Position numbers and translations under genes: made by a program. Source: a virus. From it: a DNA stretch of 36,297 nucleotides. Below the pieces are notes generated by a model. That model saw nothing but the letters and a program-made list of their open reading frames with translations. It searched no databases and had not been told where the DNA came from. Shown here piece by piece: positions 20,206 through 29,000 of this stretch. The stretch covers positions 1 through 36,297 of the IMG/VR virus record IMGVR_UViG_3300046028_009319; one strand, 5' to 3'. Each line of letters begins with the position of its first letter. The stretch's first letter is position 1.

Positions 20206-20772
20206 TTAAATCAAAAAATCTTTCCACTCTTCTCTTTGCGCATTAGCATTTAAAACAAAAGCTGGAATAGGTGGAGCATTCACTTGTTCATTTTTAATGT
20301 TAAAAAATGGGAATTGACTTCCTTTTCGATTGTTGCATTTTGTGCAAGCAAGAGTTCTATTGTGATGATCATCCGTTCCGCCATTACTTCTTGGCAAGAT
20401 GTGATCAATTGTCAGTTCGCAAAGTTTAAATTTATTTAAACAATACTGACATTTATAATTGTAAATTTTTGCTAGTTCGCCAAGAGAGAGCTTAGTCTTT
20501 TTGTATTGGCGGAAAAACTTGTGAGTAACCACAATGATTGTGGGAATGGGCCAAGACTTTTGAGAACTTCTTAAAACTGGTTGATTTTCAAAAAACGAAC
20601 CGTTTTTAATCCACTGTGAAAAAGTGGAGAATATATTTTGATTAGCATCAACAGCACCCACTCTCTCTTTTAAAATGTGTAAAAAAGCTGCGCGAGCAGT
20701 GACAGCGCAAACTGGTTGCCATGCACTGTTTAAAAGTAAAGAAACTTTAGCATTTGGATCTACTGCATTCAT
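20206..20772 (-). CDS. HNH endonuclease
   Basis: Starting at the ATG at 20772 gives 188 residues (a further upstream TTG is possible). The N-terminus (VSLLLNSAWQPVCAVTARAA) is the usual leader of this HNH subgroup. The catalytic part has CQYC, then LTIDHILPRSNGGTDDHHNR with Asp123-His124, and CTKCNNRKG, so the two Cys pairs form the zinc site and the His-Asn pair the active site. It could be a homing nuclease or a DNA-packaging-associated nuclease. Its stop abuts the stop of the convergent structural gene with no gap, and no terminator lies between them. Confidence 0.9.
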   Translation of the reverse strand: MNAVDPNAKVSLLLNSAWQPVCAVTARAAFLHILKERVGAVDANQNIFSTFSQWIKNGSFFENQPVLRSSQKSWPIPTIIVVTHKFFRQYKKTKLSLGELAKIYNYKCQYCLNKFKLCELTIDHILPRSNGGTDDHHNRTLACTKCNNRKGSQFPFFNIKNEQVNAPPIPAFVLNANAQREEWKDFLI

Positions 20773-20795
20773 ATAAACAATCAATGGTAAAGAAT

Positions 20796-20828
20796 GCTCT
20801 CCTCACGGCATGAAGCTATGAGGAGAGC
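20796..20828 (-). other. 10-bp perfect hairpin, no T-run
   Basis: GCTCTCCTCA (20796-20805) pairs exactly with TGAGGAGAGC (20819-20828) around a 13-nt loop. It sits in the 91-nt gap between the 69-residue gene and the HNH gene. The minus-strand 3' flank is ATTCTTTACC, so it is at best a weak terminator. mRNA stabiliser or protein-binding site are alternatives. Confidence 0.5.
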
Positions 20829-20863
20829 GCAAGTAACTAGCAAAAAGAGATTTTCATTTCTCT

Positions 20864-21073
20864 TTAATCATCCACGGGGGAAGAGTTTTCAGGAGTTGGA
20901 CCCCAAACAAATTCAGAAGAGATTCTTTCTTTGCCTTCTGTAACAACTCTCATAATGTATCCGTTGCATTGACTAGCGCAACATTTAGCCCACTTGAGAG
21001 AATCTTCAAGAGCTTCATTATAAGATTGGATGAATTCTCCATTAGGAGAAAAGATGTAGTATGAACTATTCAT
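20864..21073 (-). CDS. Hypothetical protein, 69 aa
   Basis: A short protein, MNSSYYIFSPNGEFIQSYNE at the start, then ALEDSLKWAKCCASQCNGYI and an acidic C-terminus ending SSPVDD. Strand-helix-strand layout with three Cys. No family is recognised. Its ATG shares one base with the stop of the upstream gene (TAATG), so it is translationally coupled. It is the last gene of a five-gene minus-strand block. Confidence 0.6.
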   Translation of the reverse strand: MNSSYYIFSPNGEFIQSYNEALEDSLKWAKCCASQCNGYIMRVVTEGKERISSEFVWGPTPENSSPVDD

Positions 21074-21315
21074 TAGTTTTTAGAGCGAGCGATTAGATGT
21101 TCGTGGATTTCGGTTCGGGCAGGTTTATCAAGAAGACGACCCTCGTCTTGCGGTAATTGATTGATTAATTCATCTGGGCTAACATTCAAAACATAAGCCA
21201 TGCATTTAACTTTGCGCAAAATGCCAATTTCTTTGTATTTTAAAATTGCCCACAAGGCATCAAGCCCAGTAGCGTCAATTTCATCAATTAAATTTTTTAA
21301 TGTGGTGGATCTCAT
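21073..21315 (-). CDS. Hypothetical protein, 80 aa, helical
   Basis: I start this gene at the ATG at 21315, 1 nt after the stop of the upstream gene. An upstream TTG would force a 26-nt overlap. The 80-residue product is mainly helical: TTLKNLIDEIDATGLDALWA, KYKEIGILRKVKCMAYVLN, then SPDELINQLPQ and a C-terminal KPARTEIHEHLIARS. A helix-turn-helix-like arrangement around AYVLNVSPDELI is conceivable, which would make it a small regulator, but nothing firmer can be said. Confidence 0.6.
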   Translation of the reverse strand: MRSTTLKNLIDEIDATGLDALWAILKYKEIGILRKVKCMAYVLNVSPDELINQLPQDEGRLLDKPARTEIHEHLIARSKN

Positions 21316-21316
21316 T

Positions 21317-21571
21317 TTAGTTGTTGGAGAGTTTGAGTTCAAAGGTTACTAATCCTAGTTCATCTTTATTAGCTAAGAAACCATTGATTAGAATAGTTTT
21401 TTCATCAATGAAAAAAGTGTTTTTAATTTCCATCGTGTATTCAGCATCGTTTAAAAAAACAGTGTGAATCATATGATCGTTGTTTGGTAAACAATTTAAT
21501 CGTATTGAATAAGAGTGAAGTGCATCTAGTTTCGAGAACTGGAAGCTTGATTCGATGAGTTTAGCAATCAT
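21317..21571 (-). CDS. Hypothetical protein, 84 aa
   Basis: A beta-rich small protein, MIAKLIESSFQFSKLDALHS, then SIRLNCLPNNDHMIHTVFLN, with strands EYTMEIKNTFFIDEKTILI and a C-terminal GLVTFELKLSNN. No motif is recognised. It overlaps the nuclease-like gene upstream by ATGA and is followed after 1 nt by the next start, so the block is tightly packed. It may be an accessory or host-interaction protein. Confidence 0.6.
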   Translation of the reverse strand: MIAKLIESSFQFSKLDALHSYSIRLNCLPNNDHMIHTVFLNDAEYTMEIKNTFFIDEKTILINGFLANKDELGLVTFELKLSNN

Positions 21572-22083
21572 TTTGTGAATATAATGTGTTTTATGTTGTC
21601 TATGATGTCAGTTATTTTTATGAGAGAGAGAAGATCTTTTCGATTCTTTCGTTGATAGCCAGTGTAGAGTGGCATGTGACTATGCACATTAATCAAGGAA
21701 GTGTCAACAAGTTTTTCAGAAAGTTTTGCTAAAGACTGTCGATTCACCATGATGAAATCGCTTTCGCGTTCAAAGCAAATGAAATCAGCTTTGCCATATA
21801 GCCAACCATTGCGACCCTGCACGTTTTTAAATTCAATCCAAATCAAATCATCGTTGACTGAACTATCTGCACGATTGATTTTTTTTCTACTTTTAACGTC
21901 AACAGAAATCTCCAATCCTTTTTCAGACTTTAGATGAAAGTCTATGTGATTCATCTCATCGTTAAAGGATGCTTTTGCAACTTGAAATCCATTTTTTTGA
22001 GCACAAGAAGAGAAACAGTTCTCTGCATTCTGCCCCATCTCTAAAGCTGCACCGCTCGAATCAAATTTGTTTTTATTCAACAT
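21568..22083 (-). CDS. PD-(D/E)XK-like nuclease
   Basis: A 171-residue protein starting MLNKNKFDSSGAALEMGQNA at the ATG at 22083, which overlaps the previous gene by 11 nt. Residues ~45-70 read HIDFHLKSEKGLEISVDVKS, an Asp followed by D-V-K, the usual spacing of the PD-(D/E)XK nuclease core. Then IWIEFKNVQGRNGWLYGKAD adds an E-x-K-N segment and GWLYGKAD, a combination I recall from phage proteins of this fold. Likely Mg2+-dependent DNA nuclease, with targets unknown. It is the only recognisable enzyme in the 20864-22543 block. Confidence 0.65.
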   Translation of the reverse strand: MLNKNKFDSSGAALEMGQNAENCFSSCAQKNGFQVAKASFNDEMNHIDFHLKSEKGLEISVDVKSRKKINRADSSVNDDLIWIEFKNVQGRNGWLYGKADFICFERESDFIMVNRQSLAKLSEKLVDTSLINVHSHMPLYTGYQRKNRKDLLSLIKITDIIDNIKHIIFTK

Positions 22084-22543
22084 GTTGTTTGTACCAATAC
22101 ACTGCAATTTTATCATTGTCAACAACTAGTTTACACGATTTTACATAACGTTTAATCCAAGAAAGATATTGTTTTAATTTAAATTTGCGAGTGATGCCGC
22201 TATAAACGTATTGACACTCTGGATTTTGTTCAAAAAGAAAAGAATAAAATTCATTTAAAACTCTATCCACATCTTTCTGAGGAACTGAAATGTTCATGCC
22301 AAAAAATACTTTGATGTGGTCGCTCATTTTTTCAAAAGAAATAAAAATTTGTTCGTTACTATTTGATTCTATTAAGTATTTTATTTCAGCTTTTTCTAGA
22401 AATTGAATGTAGTCATTTATTTTTTTGCTTCTAATACTAGGCGAGGGATGAGAGCAAAAACTCATTGGTTTGGATTTTTTAAAAAACTCATAAAGAAGAC
22501 GATGCAACTCTTCATCAAAAGCATTTATTAATTTAAAATTCAT
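22073..22543 (-). CDS. Phage hypothetical protein, 156 aa
   Basis: Starts MNFKLINAFDEELHRLLYEF and ends KLVVDNDKIAVYWYKQHVE, with TRKFKLKQYLSWIKRYVKSC before that. The 'R-x-F-K/W-K-...-Y-L-x-W-I-K-R' and 'I-A-V-Y-W-Y-K' ending is a pattern shared by uncharacterised phage proteins. Alpha/beta composition. It is the first gene of the block, divergent from the tail module (38 nt between ATGs). Its 3' end overlaps the nuclease start by 11 nt. Confidence 0.65.
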   Translation of the reverse strand: MNFKLINAFDEELHRLLYEFFKKSKPMSFCSHPSPSIRSKKINDYIQFLEKAEIKYLIESNSNEQIFISFEKMSDHIKVFFGMNISVPQKDVDRVLNEFYSFLFEQNPECQYVYSGITRKFKLKQYLSWIKRYVKSCKLVVDNDKIAVYWYKQHVE

Positions 22544-22568
22544 AAATAATATTTATTATAGTTTAACA

Positions 22569-22581
22569 GTGTAAATACATC
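22569..22581 (+). promoter_or_regulatory. GTGTAA box, tail-tip operon
   Basis: GTGTAA at 22569-22574, then 7 nt (ATACATC) to the ATG at 22582. It is the only such box before the gpL-gpK-gpI-gpJ run, so it would drive all tail-tip genes to 31662. Confidence 0.6.
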
Positions 22582-24984
22582 ATGGGAAAAGGTCAAGATA
22601 AAATAGCTAGGAATCTAATGGATTTGCAGCCTACGGCTATTGTAGAGATGTTTCGATTGTTTTTCAATACAGTTGATTCTCCTGATCAATACGTGTCATT
22701 TCATGGAGGATCACTATTTCAAAACGATATTCTTTGGCAACAAATTCCTTACTCTCCCATTCCAGTAGAAACTGAAGGTTTTGAAATCAATGGTAATGGT
22801 CAAGTTCCTCGTCCAAAAATTCGTGTTGCTAATAGAGACTACTTTGTGACCAAATTATTAACTGACAATAATGATTTTTTGCACGCGAAACTTGTTCGCA
22901 AAAGAACTTTTGTAAAATATCTTGATGATCAGAATTTTGATGGAGGAAATCCATGGGGAGAAGCTGATTCTTCAGCAGAATTGAGCAATGACACTTTTCT
23001 TTTTAGCCAAAAAACTGCTGAAAATAAAAGTTTTGTAGAATTTGAATTAACAAGCCCTTTGGATGTTGAAGGTTTTGATTTAACTAATAGATTAGTTTTG
23101 TCTAGATACTGTCCATGGAGATATAGAGGTGCAGGATGTAACTACACAGGACCACCAATTGAAACTGAGGATTTACAAAAAATCACTTTTAATGAAAAAA
23201 CAGAACTACTACTGTTCCCTTCAATGGGAATAATAAACCCACAAGCAATTGCGGAGTGGAAGATTGGAGAACACTATAGATCTGGAGATCTAGCTACTAT
23301 TACGCACTCTGGCATCAAACTTGATACGTTAGATAAGCTGGGAGACATTCAATATTATAAAGATTGGTTTTCTTGCCGAGTTGAACATACAGGCAAGGCT
23401 GAAAATAAACCATATGGCACTAATACCTTTTGGCTCAAAGATGGATGTAGTAAAAGATTAACCGCATGTAGCAAAAGATTTGGTAGAGTGGGTGTAAATG
23501 GAAAAGAAGAAACTGTAACACTTACTAGAAACTATGTTGATTTTTCTGCTCTTTATTTAAACCCTAGTAATAACATAGCTTCTGTATGGAATAGTATTAG
23601 TGGATTTCCAAATCAACGACTAGAAGGTCCGCCTAACTATAATCCATTTTTCAGCGCTGTTGATGGTAATATTGCTAGTCTTAATAATCCATACTCTACT
23701 TTTTGGAGCGCTTCAGGCGCTGCAACTGGAGTATTTTACATTAATGATTTAACTGGAAAATTCGATCAATTAAATAGCGTTGATATTGATAGGATTAATG
23801 TTTACAATGTTTATAAAGAAAATAGTAAATTCGGAACGGGCGTTAAAATTTCTATAACAGATAAAGATGGAGTTGTCACTAGCATTATCGCTCCTGAGAT
23901 TATTGATGGAGGAACTACTGGTAGATTCACATTAACAGGATCTTTTCTCAACACAAGCGGAGTATCTATCAGCGGAATTGGAGGAAGCGGAATTCCAAGC
24001 TTAGATCAAATTGAAATCTTAGACAATCGTCGCAATAGAGGTTTAATTAATTACGATTTTACTGCTGAAAACATTCATCAAAATGAAAGCTTCTTGATTG
24101 GAATGTGGCTTGAATTTCCTAATGGTAATACTAGCGACACTAGAAAAATTAGTTTAGTACACAACATTAAAACTGGTTGTCAATATAGTGGATTTAATGT
24201 TTATTTAGCTGGGGCTGATTTAATTTGTGATTTTGCAGTAGTTTCTGTATCTGGAGCATCTCCAGTTAGTACTATAATTCAAAAATCTATGACTGGTGAA
24301 GGAGCTGCACTTAAGTATATTTTTGAGGGAAGAAACTGTTTATTTTTAGAAAATTATCAACAAGATGGACATTCAACAGGTCAGCCTTTGTCTAGAATTA
24401 GACTGCTTGATGAATACGGAGATATTCTTTCCGATTATTCTATGCCTCCGAAAAATACTGGAACAAAATTTAGCGGAGAATATTTTTTATTCAAAGATCC
24501 AACAAAACAAAATGGCATTGGAAATTTAAGCTTTGGAATTAATGAGTGGGAAGATTATAAACAAGGCTTAGTTTACACCTCTCCCATTAAATGGGGATCT
24601 ATAGCAATTTGGGAAACTGATGGAAGCTATAGTGATCTTATTTACAGAAATTTTGGACGAAATGCGGGAGCAGATAAAGATGAATTTTATTCATTTGGAT
24701 CTTTAGATGATCGAGCTACTTTAAAAGAGAATTTGTTTGCTTGGTGGGATTCTGATTTAAATATGCCAAGTGATCGTTCTCCATACATTACAAGCGTAGA
24801 GAGACGGTACGACTCTACTGCCAACCCTTATGAATTAATATTAACTGGAAGTGGCTATCCAAGCTTATTGCAGCAAAAAGTAGTTACCATAAAAACATTT
24901 AACGCAAGCAGCCCTGTTGCCCCAAATCCACAAAATGCACTTCCATTTGGAGGATTTCCAGGAACTGATAAATATGGAAACTAA
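22582..24984 (+). CDS. gpL-like minor tail protein with long extension
   Basis: An 800-residue protein. Residues ~15-310 match lambda gpL, a tail-tip protein that holds an iron-sulfur cluster: AIVEMFRLFFNT, then CPWRYRGAGCNYTGP (Cys177, Cys186), and after an insert, CSKRLTACSKRFG (Cys289, Cys296). In lambda the four Cys are much closer, so about 100 residues with one more Cys (265) are inserted here. The remaining ~490 residues are a beta-rich extension absent from lambda gpL, possibly a receptor-facing or carbohydrate-binding part. It starts the operon after a GTGTAA box and overlaps the gpK-like gene by 11 nt. Confidence 0.88.
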   Translation: MGKGQDKIARNLMDLQPTAIVEMFRLFFNTVDSPDQYVSFHGGSLFQNDILWQQIPYSPIPVETEGFEINGNGQVPRPKIRVANRDYFVTKLLTDNNDFLHAKLVRKRTFVKYLDDQNFDGGNPWGEADSSAELSNDTFLFSQKTAENKSFVEFELTSPLDVEGFDLTNRLVLSRYCPWRYRGAGCNYTGPPIETEDLQKITFNEKTELLLFPSMGIINPQAIAEWKIGEHYRSGDLATITHSGIKLDTLDKLGDIQYYKDWFSCRVEHTGKAENKPYGTNTFWLKDGCSKRLTACSKRFGRVGVNGKEETVTLTRNYVDFSALYLNPSNNIASVWNSISGFPNQRLEGPPNYNPFFSAVDGNIASLNNPYSTFWSASGAATGVFYINDLTGKFDQLNSVDIDRINVYNVYKENSKFGTGVKISITDKDGVVTSIIAPEIIDGGTTGRFTLTGSFLNTSGVSISGIGGSGIPSLDQIEILDNRRNRGLINYDFTAENIHQNESFLIGMWLEFPNGNTSDTRKISLVHNIKTGCQYSGFNVYLAGADLICDFAVVSVSGASPVSTIIQKSMTGEGAALKYIFEGRNCLFLENYQQDGHSTGQPLSRIRLLDEYGDILSDYSMPPKNTGTKFSGEYFLFKDPTKQNGIGNLSFGINEWEDYKQGLVYTSPIKWGSIAIWETDGSYSDLIYRNFGRNAGADKDEFYSFGSLDDRATLKENLFAWWDSDLNMPSDRSPYITSVERRYDSTANPYELILTGSGYPSLLQQKVVTIKTFNASSPVAPNPQNALPFGGFPGTDKYGN

Positions 24985-25387
24985 AATAATATCATATTCT
25001 AGAATCTCAGATGTTGCTCAATGTTTAAAACTCTCTTCTGATAATCATTCAGCCGTAGAAATTTGCATTTTAATTGGATACTCTGAAGAGGAAAAACTTT
25101 ATTATTTAAGTTATGAAAACAACATTGCCTCAGATCCTCGAAACTTTTTTTGCATTAGTCCTGCTCGATATTTAAAATTCAAACAATCTTATAAAATCAT
25201 TGCAATTTTTCACAGTCATGTTTGCGGAGATGAAAAAGCCTCCCCATTTGACATTAAAATGGCTGAAAATTGTTGTGTTCCATTTATGATTTTTTCACTT
25301 AATTCTCGCAAATTCAACTTTTATGAGCCACAAAATAAAGAATATGATGTAAACTTAGTTTCAAGGTTCAAGGAAAAATTTTTATGA
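24974..25387 (+). CDS. gpK-like tail protein, JAMM/MPN peptidase domain
   Basis: A 137-residue protein starting METKII at the ATG at 24974 inside the end of gpL (overlap ATGGAAACTAA). The JAMM zinc motif is complete: Glu29, then H80-S-H82 in IFHSHVCGDE, Ser90 and Asp93 in KASPFDIK. Lambda gpK has this domain plus an NlpC/P60 domain that cuts peptidoglycan. Here only the MPN half is present. It probably acts in tail assembly and, if active, as a metallo-isopeptidase. Its stop overlaps the gpI start (ATGA). Confidence 0.85.
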   Translation: METKIISYSRISDVAQCLKLSSDNHSAVEICILIGYSEEEKLYYLSYENNIASDPRNFFCISPARYLKFKQSYKIIAIFHSHVCGDEKASPFDIKMAENCCVPFMIFSLNSRKFNFYEPQNKEYDVNLVSRFKEKFL

Positions 25388-26019
25388 CTACTATTAATTT
25401 ACATGGAGCTTTAGCTAAAGAATTTGGAAGTTCTTTTAAAATGAAAATTAGAAAAGCTACCGAAGTTTTTAAAGCTATCGATGCTAATAAAAATAATTTT
25501 ATTAATAGAGTTATTAATTTATCAAGAGAAGGAGTTCATTATGCTGTGATTGTGAATGGAAAAGATGTTAAAACATGTTTAGAATTGGAAATGAATAATT
25601 CTCCAGAAACTATTGACATTGTTCCAGCAGTTTGTGGCGCTGGCGGTAAGGGGGGAGCACTTATTTTAGGCGTTCTTGGTGTTGCTGCAATGCTATTTGG
25701 ACAATTTAGTTTAGGTGTCGCTTTAATTGGGCTAGCAATTATGATAGCTTTGCAGCCAAAGCCCAACACTCCCAAACCTCAAACTTATTTTACAAGTGGC
25801 ATGAAAGAGTCTTTCTTATTTGCTAGCAAAGCTAATTTGGCACAACAAGGAAGTCCCGTGCCTATTGGTTATGGTAGATTAAGAATAGGATCTAATGTGA
25901 TTCAAACTACTGTTAAATCTTTTCCAGTATCCAGCTTAACCCTTGATAGTTTACAAGCTGGACAAGCTTCTTCTGCTTTTGGTTCAAATCCTCATAAATT
26001 CATTTCTCGGCAAAAATAA
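25384..26019 (+). CDS. gpI-like tail assembly protein
   Basis: A 211-residue protein. The first ~80 residues form a ubiquitin-like beta-grasp domain (INLHGALAKEFGSSFKMKIR, then IDIVPAVCGAGGKG). A Gly-rich hydrophobic stretch follows (LILGVLGVAAMLFGQFSLGV, then LIGLAIMIAL), and residues ~150-175 read QGSPVPIGYGRLRIGSN, all as in lambda gpI. In lambda it works with gpJ, gpK and gpL at the tail tip and is not found in the mature particle. Gene order and overlaps (ATGA upstream, 2-nt gap to gpJ) support this. Confidence 0.88.
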   Translation: MTTINLHGALAKEFGSSFKMKIRKATEVFKAIDANKNNFINRVINLSREGVHYAVIVNGKDVKTCLELEMNNSPETIDIVPAVCGAGGKGGALILGVLGVAAMLFGQFSLGVALIGLAIMIALQPKPNTPKPQTYFTSGMKESFLFASKANLAQQGSPVPIGYGRLRIGSNVIQTTVKSFPVSSLTLDSLQAGQASSAFGSNPHKFISRQK

Positions 26020-26021
26020 AC

Positions 26022-29000
26022 ATGAAGCACTTTATTAAAAAAACAACTTTTGCTGGAGCTGGGGGTACTCCACCACGACCAAAAATTCAAGCGGGAACTC
26101 TGAGACCTCCTCAACTTGGAAATTTTAACATTGCCACATCTTACAGTACTATTGAAATTGTGGATTTGCTTTGTGATGGACCCATTCATAGCATTGTGAA
26201 TGATCAAGGAGCTAATGTTAAGAATGATCATTTGATGCAGGGAATTTATTTAGATAATACGCCCATAGAAGTTTCTAATAGCACGTTAGTTGTTAATAAT
26301 TTTAATGTTAAATATTTTTTAGATAAAAAAAGAGGTGGAAGCACTTATTATATAAGTGATCAATTAAATTCTTTAGTAGGAGATTCTATAAACTCGAATG
26401 GATTTGTAACTTCAAGAAAAAGCCATCTCTTCAAACAACCATATAACAGCACTTTTTTTTATATGGAATACAATGGAGATGGAACTGTTATCAACTCTCC
26501 TGATACATATAAAGCATCTGTAGATTTTATGTTTCTCAGAAGAGATGGTTCTAATTCAGATAAAGTTCTGTCGCAAAATTATTTAAGCTACGATCCCGAT
26601 GCAACTCCACGTTACAGTGCAGATTTTAATAATTATGATCAGGTTTGGAGTAGGATTATTTGGACTCCTACTAGTTTGACCACATATGATGAAGAAATTA
26701 ATTATGGTCATTATTTTGTAAACAAAGAAGCAACATCAAGCACAAATCCAGCAGATATTGATATAAATTATGTAACCTCTGAGCTTCACTATTATAATCG
26801 ATCAGACTCGTCTCTTGACACTGCGAACAGTTTATACAAAACATTTTTAACAAGTTTAGAGAAGATTAAAAACGATGGAACTGCGGGAGATCTAGGGGTT
26901 CCTGATTCTCAGAAGCCCAAAATGAAGACTCTCGCTTCTTCTCTTATTGCTGAATTAACAGTTTTAAGAAGCGCTCATTTTGGTATTACTCGTTTGGGAA
27001 GAAAAACTCCTAGTGATACATTGCTAATGCTTATTAGTATTGGAACTGTTAATTTTCTTAACTTAGAAAACCTCACTAATTCATCAGGTGGAACAAATGC
27101 TAATATAAATACTGATGCTTTAAAAATGTATATTCCAAATTTTGATGGAACAAATGCAACAGCAAAAATTTATTTTCTTCCACAAGTTAATGCTTCAGGA
27201 TTTTTAACTAATCAAGTTTGTGGATTAATAGCTATTAGTATTAAACTAACGACACAACGTGTTCCTATAGTGCAGCGGGGGATTGGCGAGTATTGGAAAA
27301 TTCCTTTAGAATTAATAACCACATTCGCTAGAAAAGATTTAACACTTAGTTTGTACAAAACTAATGAAAGAACCAATCAAAGTACTATTTCATCAGAGGC
27401 TAAATACAATTTTAGTAATTTACTTTGTGAATTTAAAGATGGAGCTGAAACACAAGCACCATTAAGCTTCTTCAATTCTATTCATATTGATTATGAATAT
27501 AATCAACAACTATTAGGTCCATTCAGAACAGGAGGAAGAGGAGTTCGTAGGCTTCAAGAAGATCCAGAGATAAGAACAATTTGGAATCCATCTTTTTATG
27601 AAGAAACTGGCGGAGTACCCAGATTAACAAATGGAGAAAGAGTTGAAACTAGTACTGATTCTGATCGATTATCGGAAGAAAATTATTCGGACTGGAATTC
27701 CGAGAATGATGATTTTAATGAAGATGCTTCTCCTGTGATGCACACTATTGAAAATCCAAATGTTACTAGTGTTTATTTTACACTTGGAATCTCATCATTA
27801 AAAGATACTGCTAGTGCAGATATAACTTATAATAAAACAGTTCCAGAGGATGGCAAAGAACCTAAAGTTTCAGAAGAAGAGGAGTTTCGTGCGGGAGATA
27901 CTTATCCCGCAATCTTAGTAATTCAGGTTGAAATTGGAAAAGTAGTAGGTGGAATAGCTAAAAGTAAAGAAACTAGAGACTATAGAATAGTCTGTCAAGT
28001 TAATGGTCAATTATTGATTGATTTTGGACAGACAACAGGTACTGTTGCTAATGCAATAAATGGAAGATTTGTTACTGCTAATAAAAAAGGAGGCGATGGC
28101 GATCCAACAGCAAGTTTTAAAGCTTTAATTCTAGATCCAATAACTGAAGATGATAATTCTACACTAGTTAAAAGGTATATTAAAGTTACTAAAGTATCAA
28201 CAGAAACAAATTCAGTTTTAATAAGCAGAGAGTGTAGTTTAGTTAAAATTACAGAAATTATTCAAGCTAATTTGTCTTACCCATTTTCAGCAATGGCTGG
28301 AATTAAAATGGACTCTAGAGTTTTTGCTAACGTTCCAGAAAGAAGCTATGACTGTCGATTAAAAAAAATACAAGTTCCAAGCAATTATGAACCTCTTTTT
28401 TCAAATGGAATTGATAAAAGATACATTCTAGACTCTGCTGGATACAACCAAGACTATAAAATTTACGAAAAAGATTGGGATGGAACTTTTAAATTTGGCT
28501 GGACTGATAATCCAGCTTGGATTCTTTATGATATTTTAACCAATACAAGATATGGTCTTGGATCTTATCTTGAAGAATCGCAAATTAACATTTGGGAGCT
28601 TTATAAAATTGGAAGATTTTGTGATGCTGTAAATGATGAGGGTTATTTTATTGGAGTTTCAGATGGTATTCGAGGATTAGAGCCAAGGTTCTCTTGCAAT
28701 ATTTTATTCAAAGAATCTATTAAAATATTTGACGCGATTAATGTAGTTGCTAATTTATTTAGAGGTGCAGTGTTTTTTGCTAATTCGGAAGTTCATTTTA
28801 TTGATGATCGTCCTAGAGCGCCAATTGCACTTTTTAGCAACACTCATGTAAAAGACGGTATTTTTTCTTACAGCAATAATCGCAGAGATCAGCAGTTTAA
28901 TACTATTGAAGTTTCTTATCTTGATCGTTTCGATAATTTTAAGAGTAAAATTGAATTTGTAGAAGATGAATCTGATATTCGTAAACGAGGAGTTTTTAAA

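Noticed and set aside
22126-22140. Further GTGTAA matches inside genes (for example near 22131, 18628, 12463)
   Set aside because: They are not followed by a start codon at 7-11 nt and occur at about the frequency expected for a hexamer in 36 kb, so they are treated as background.
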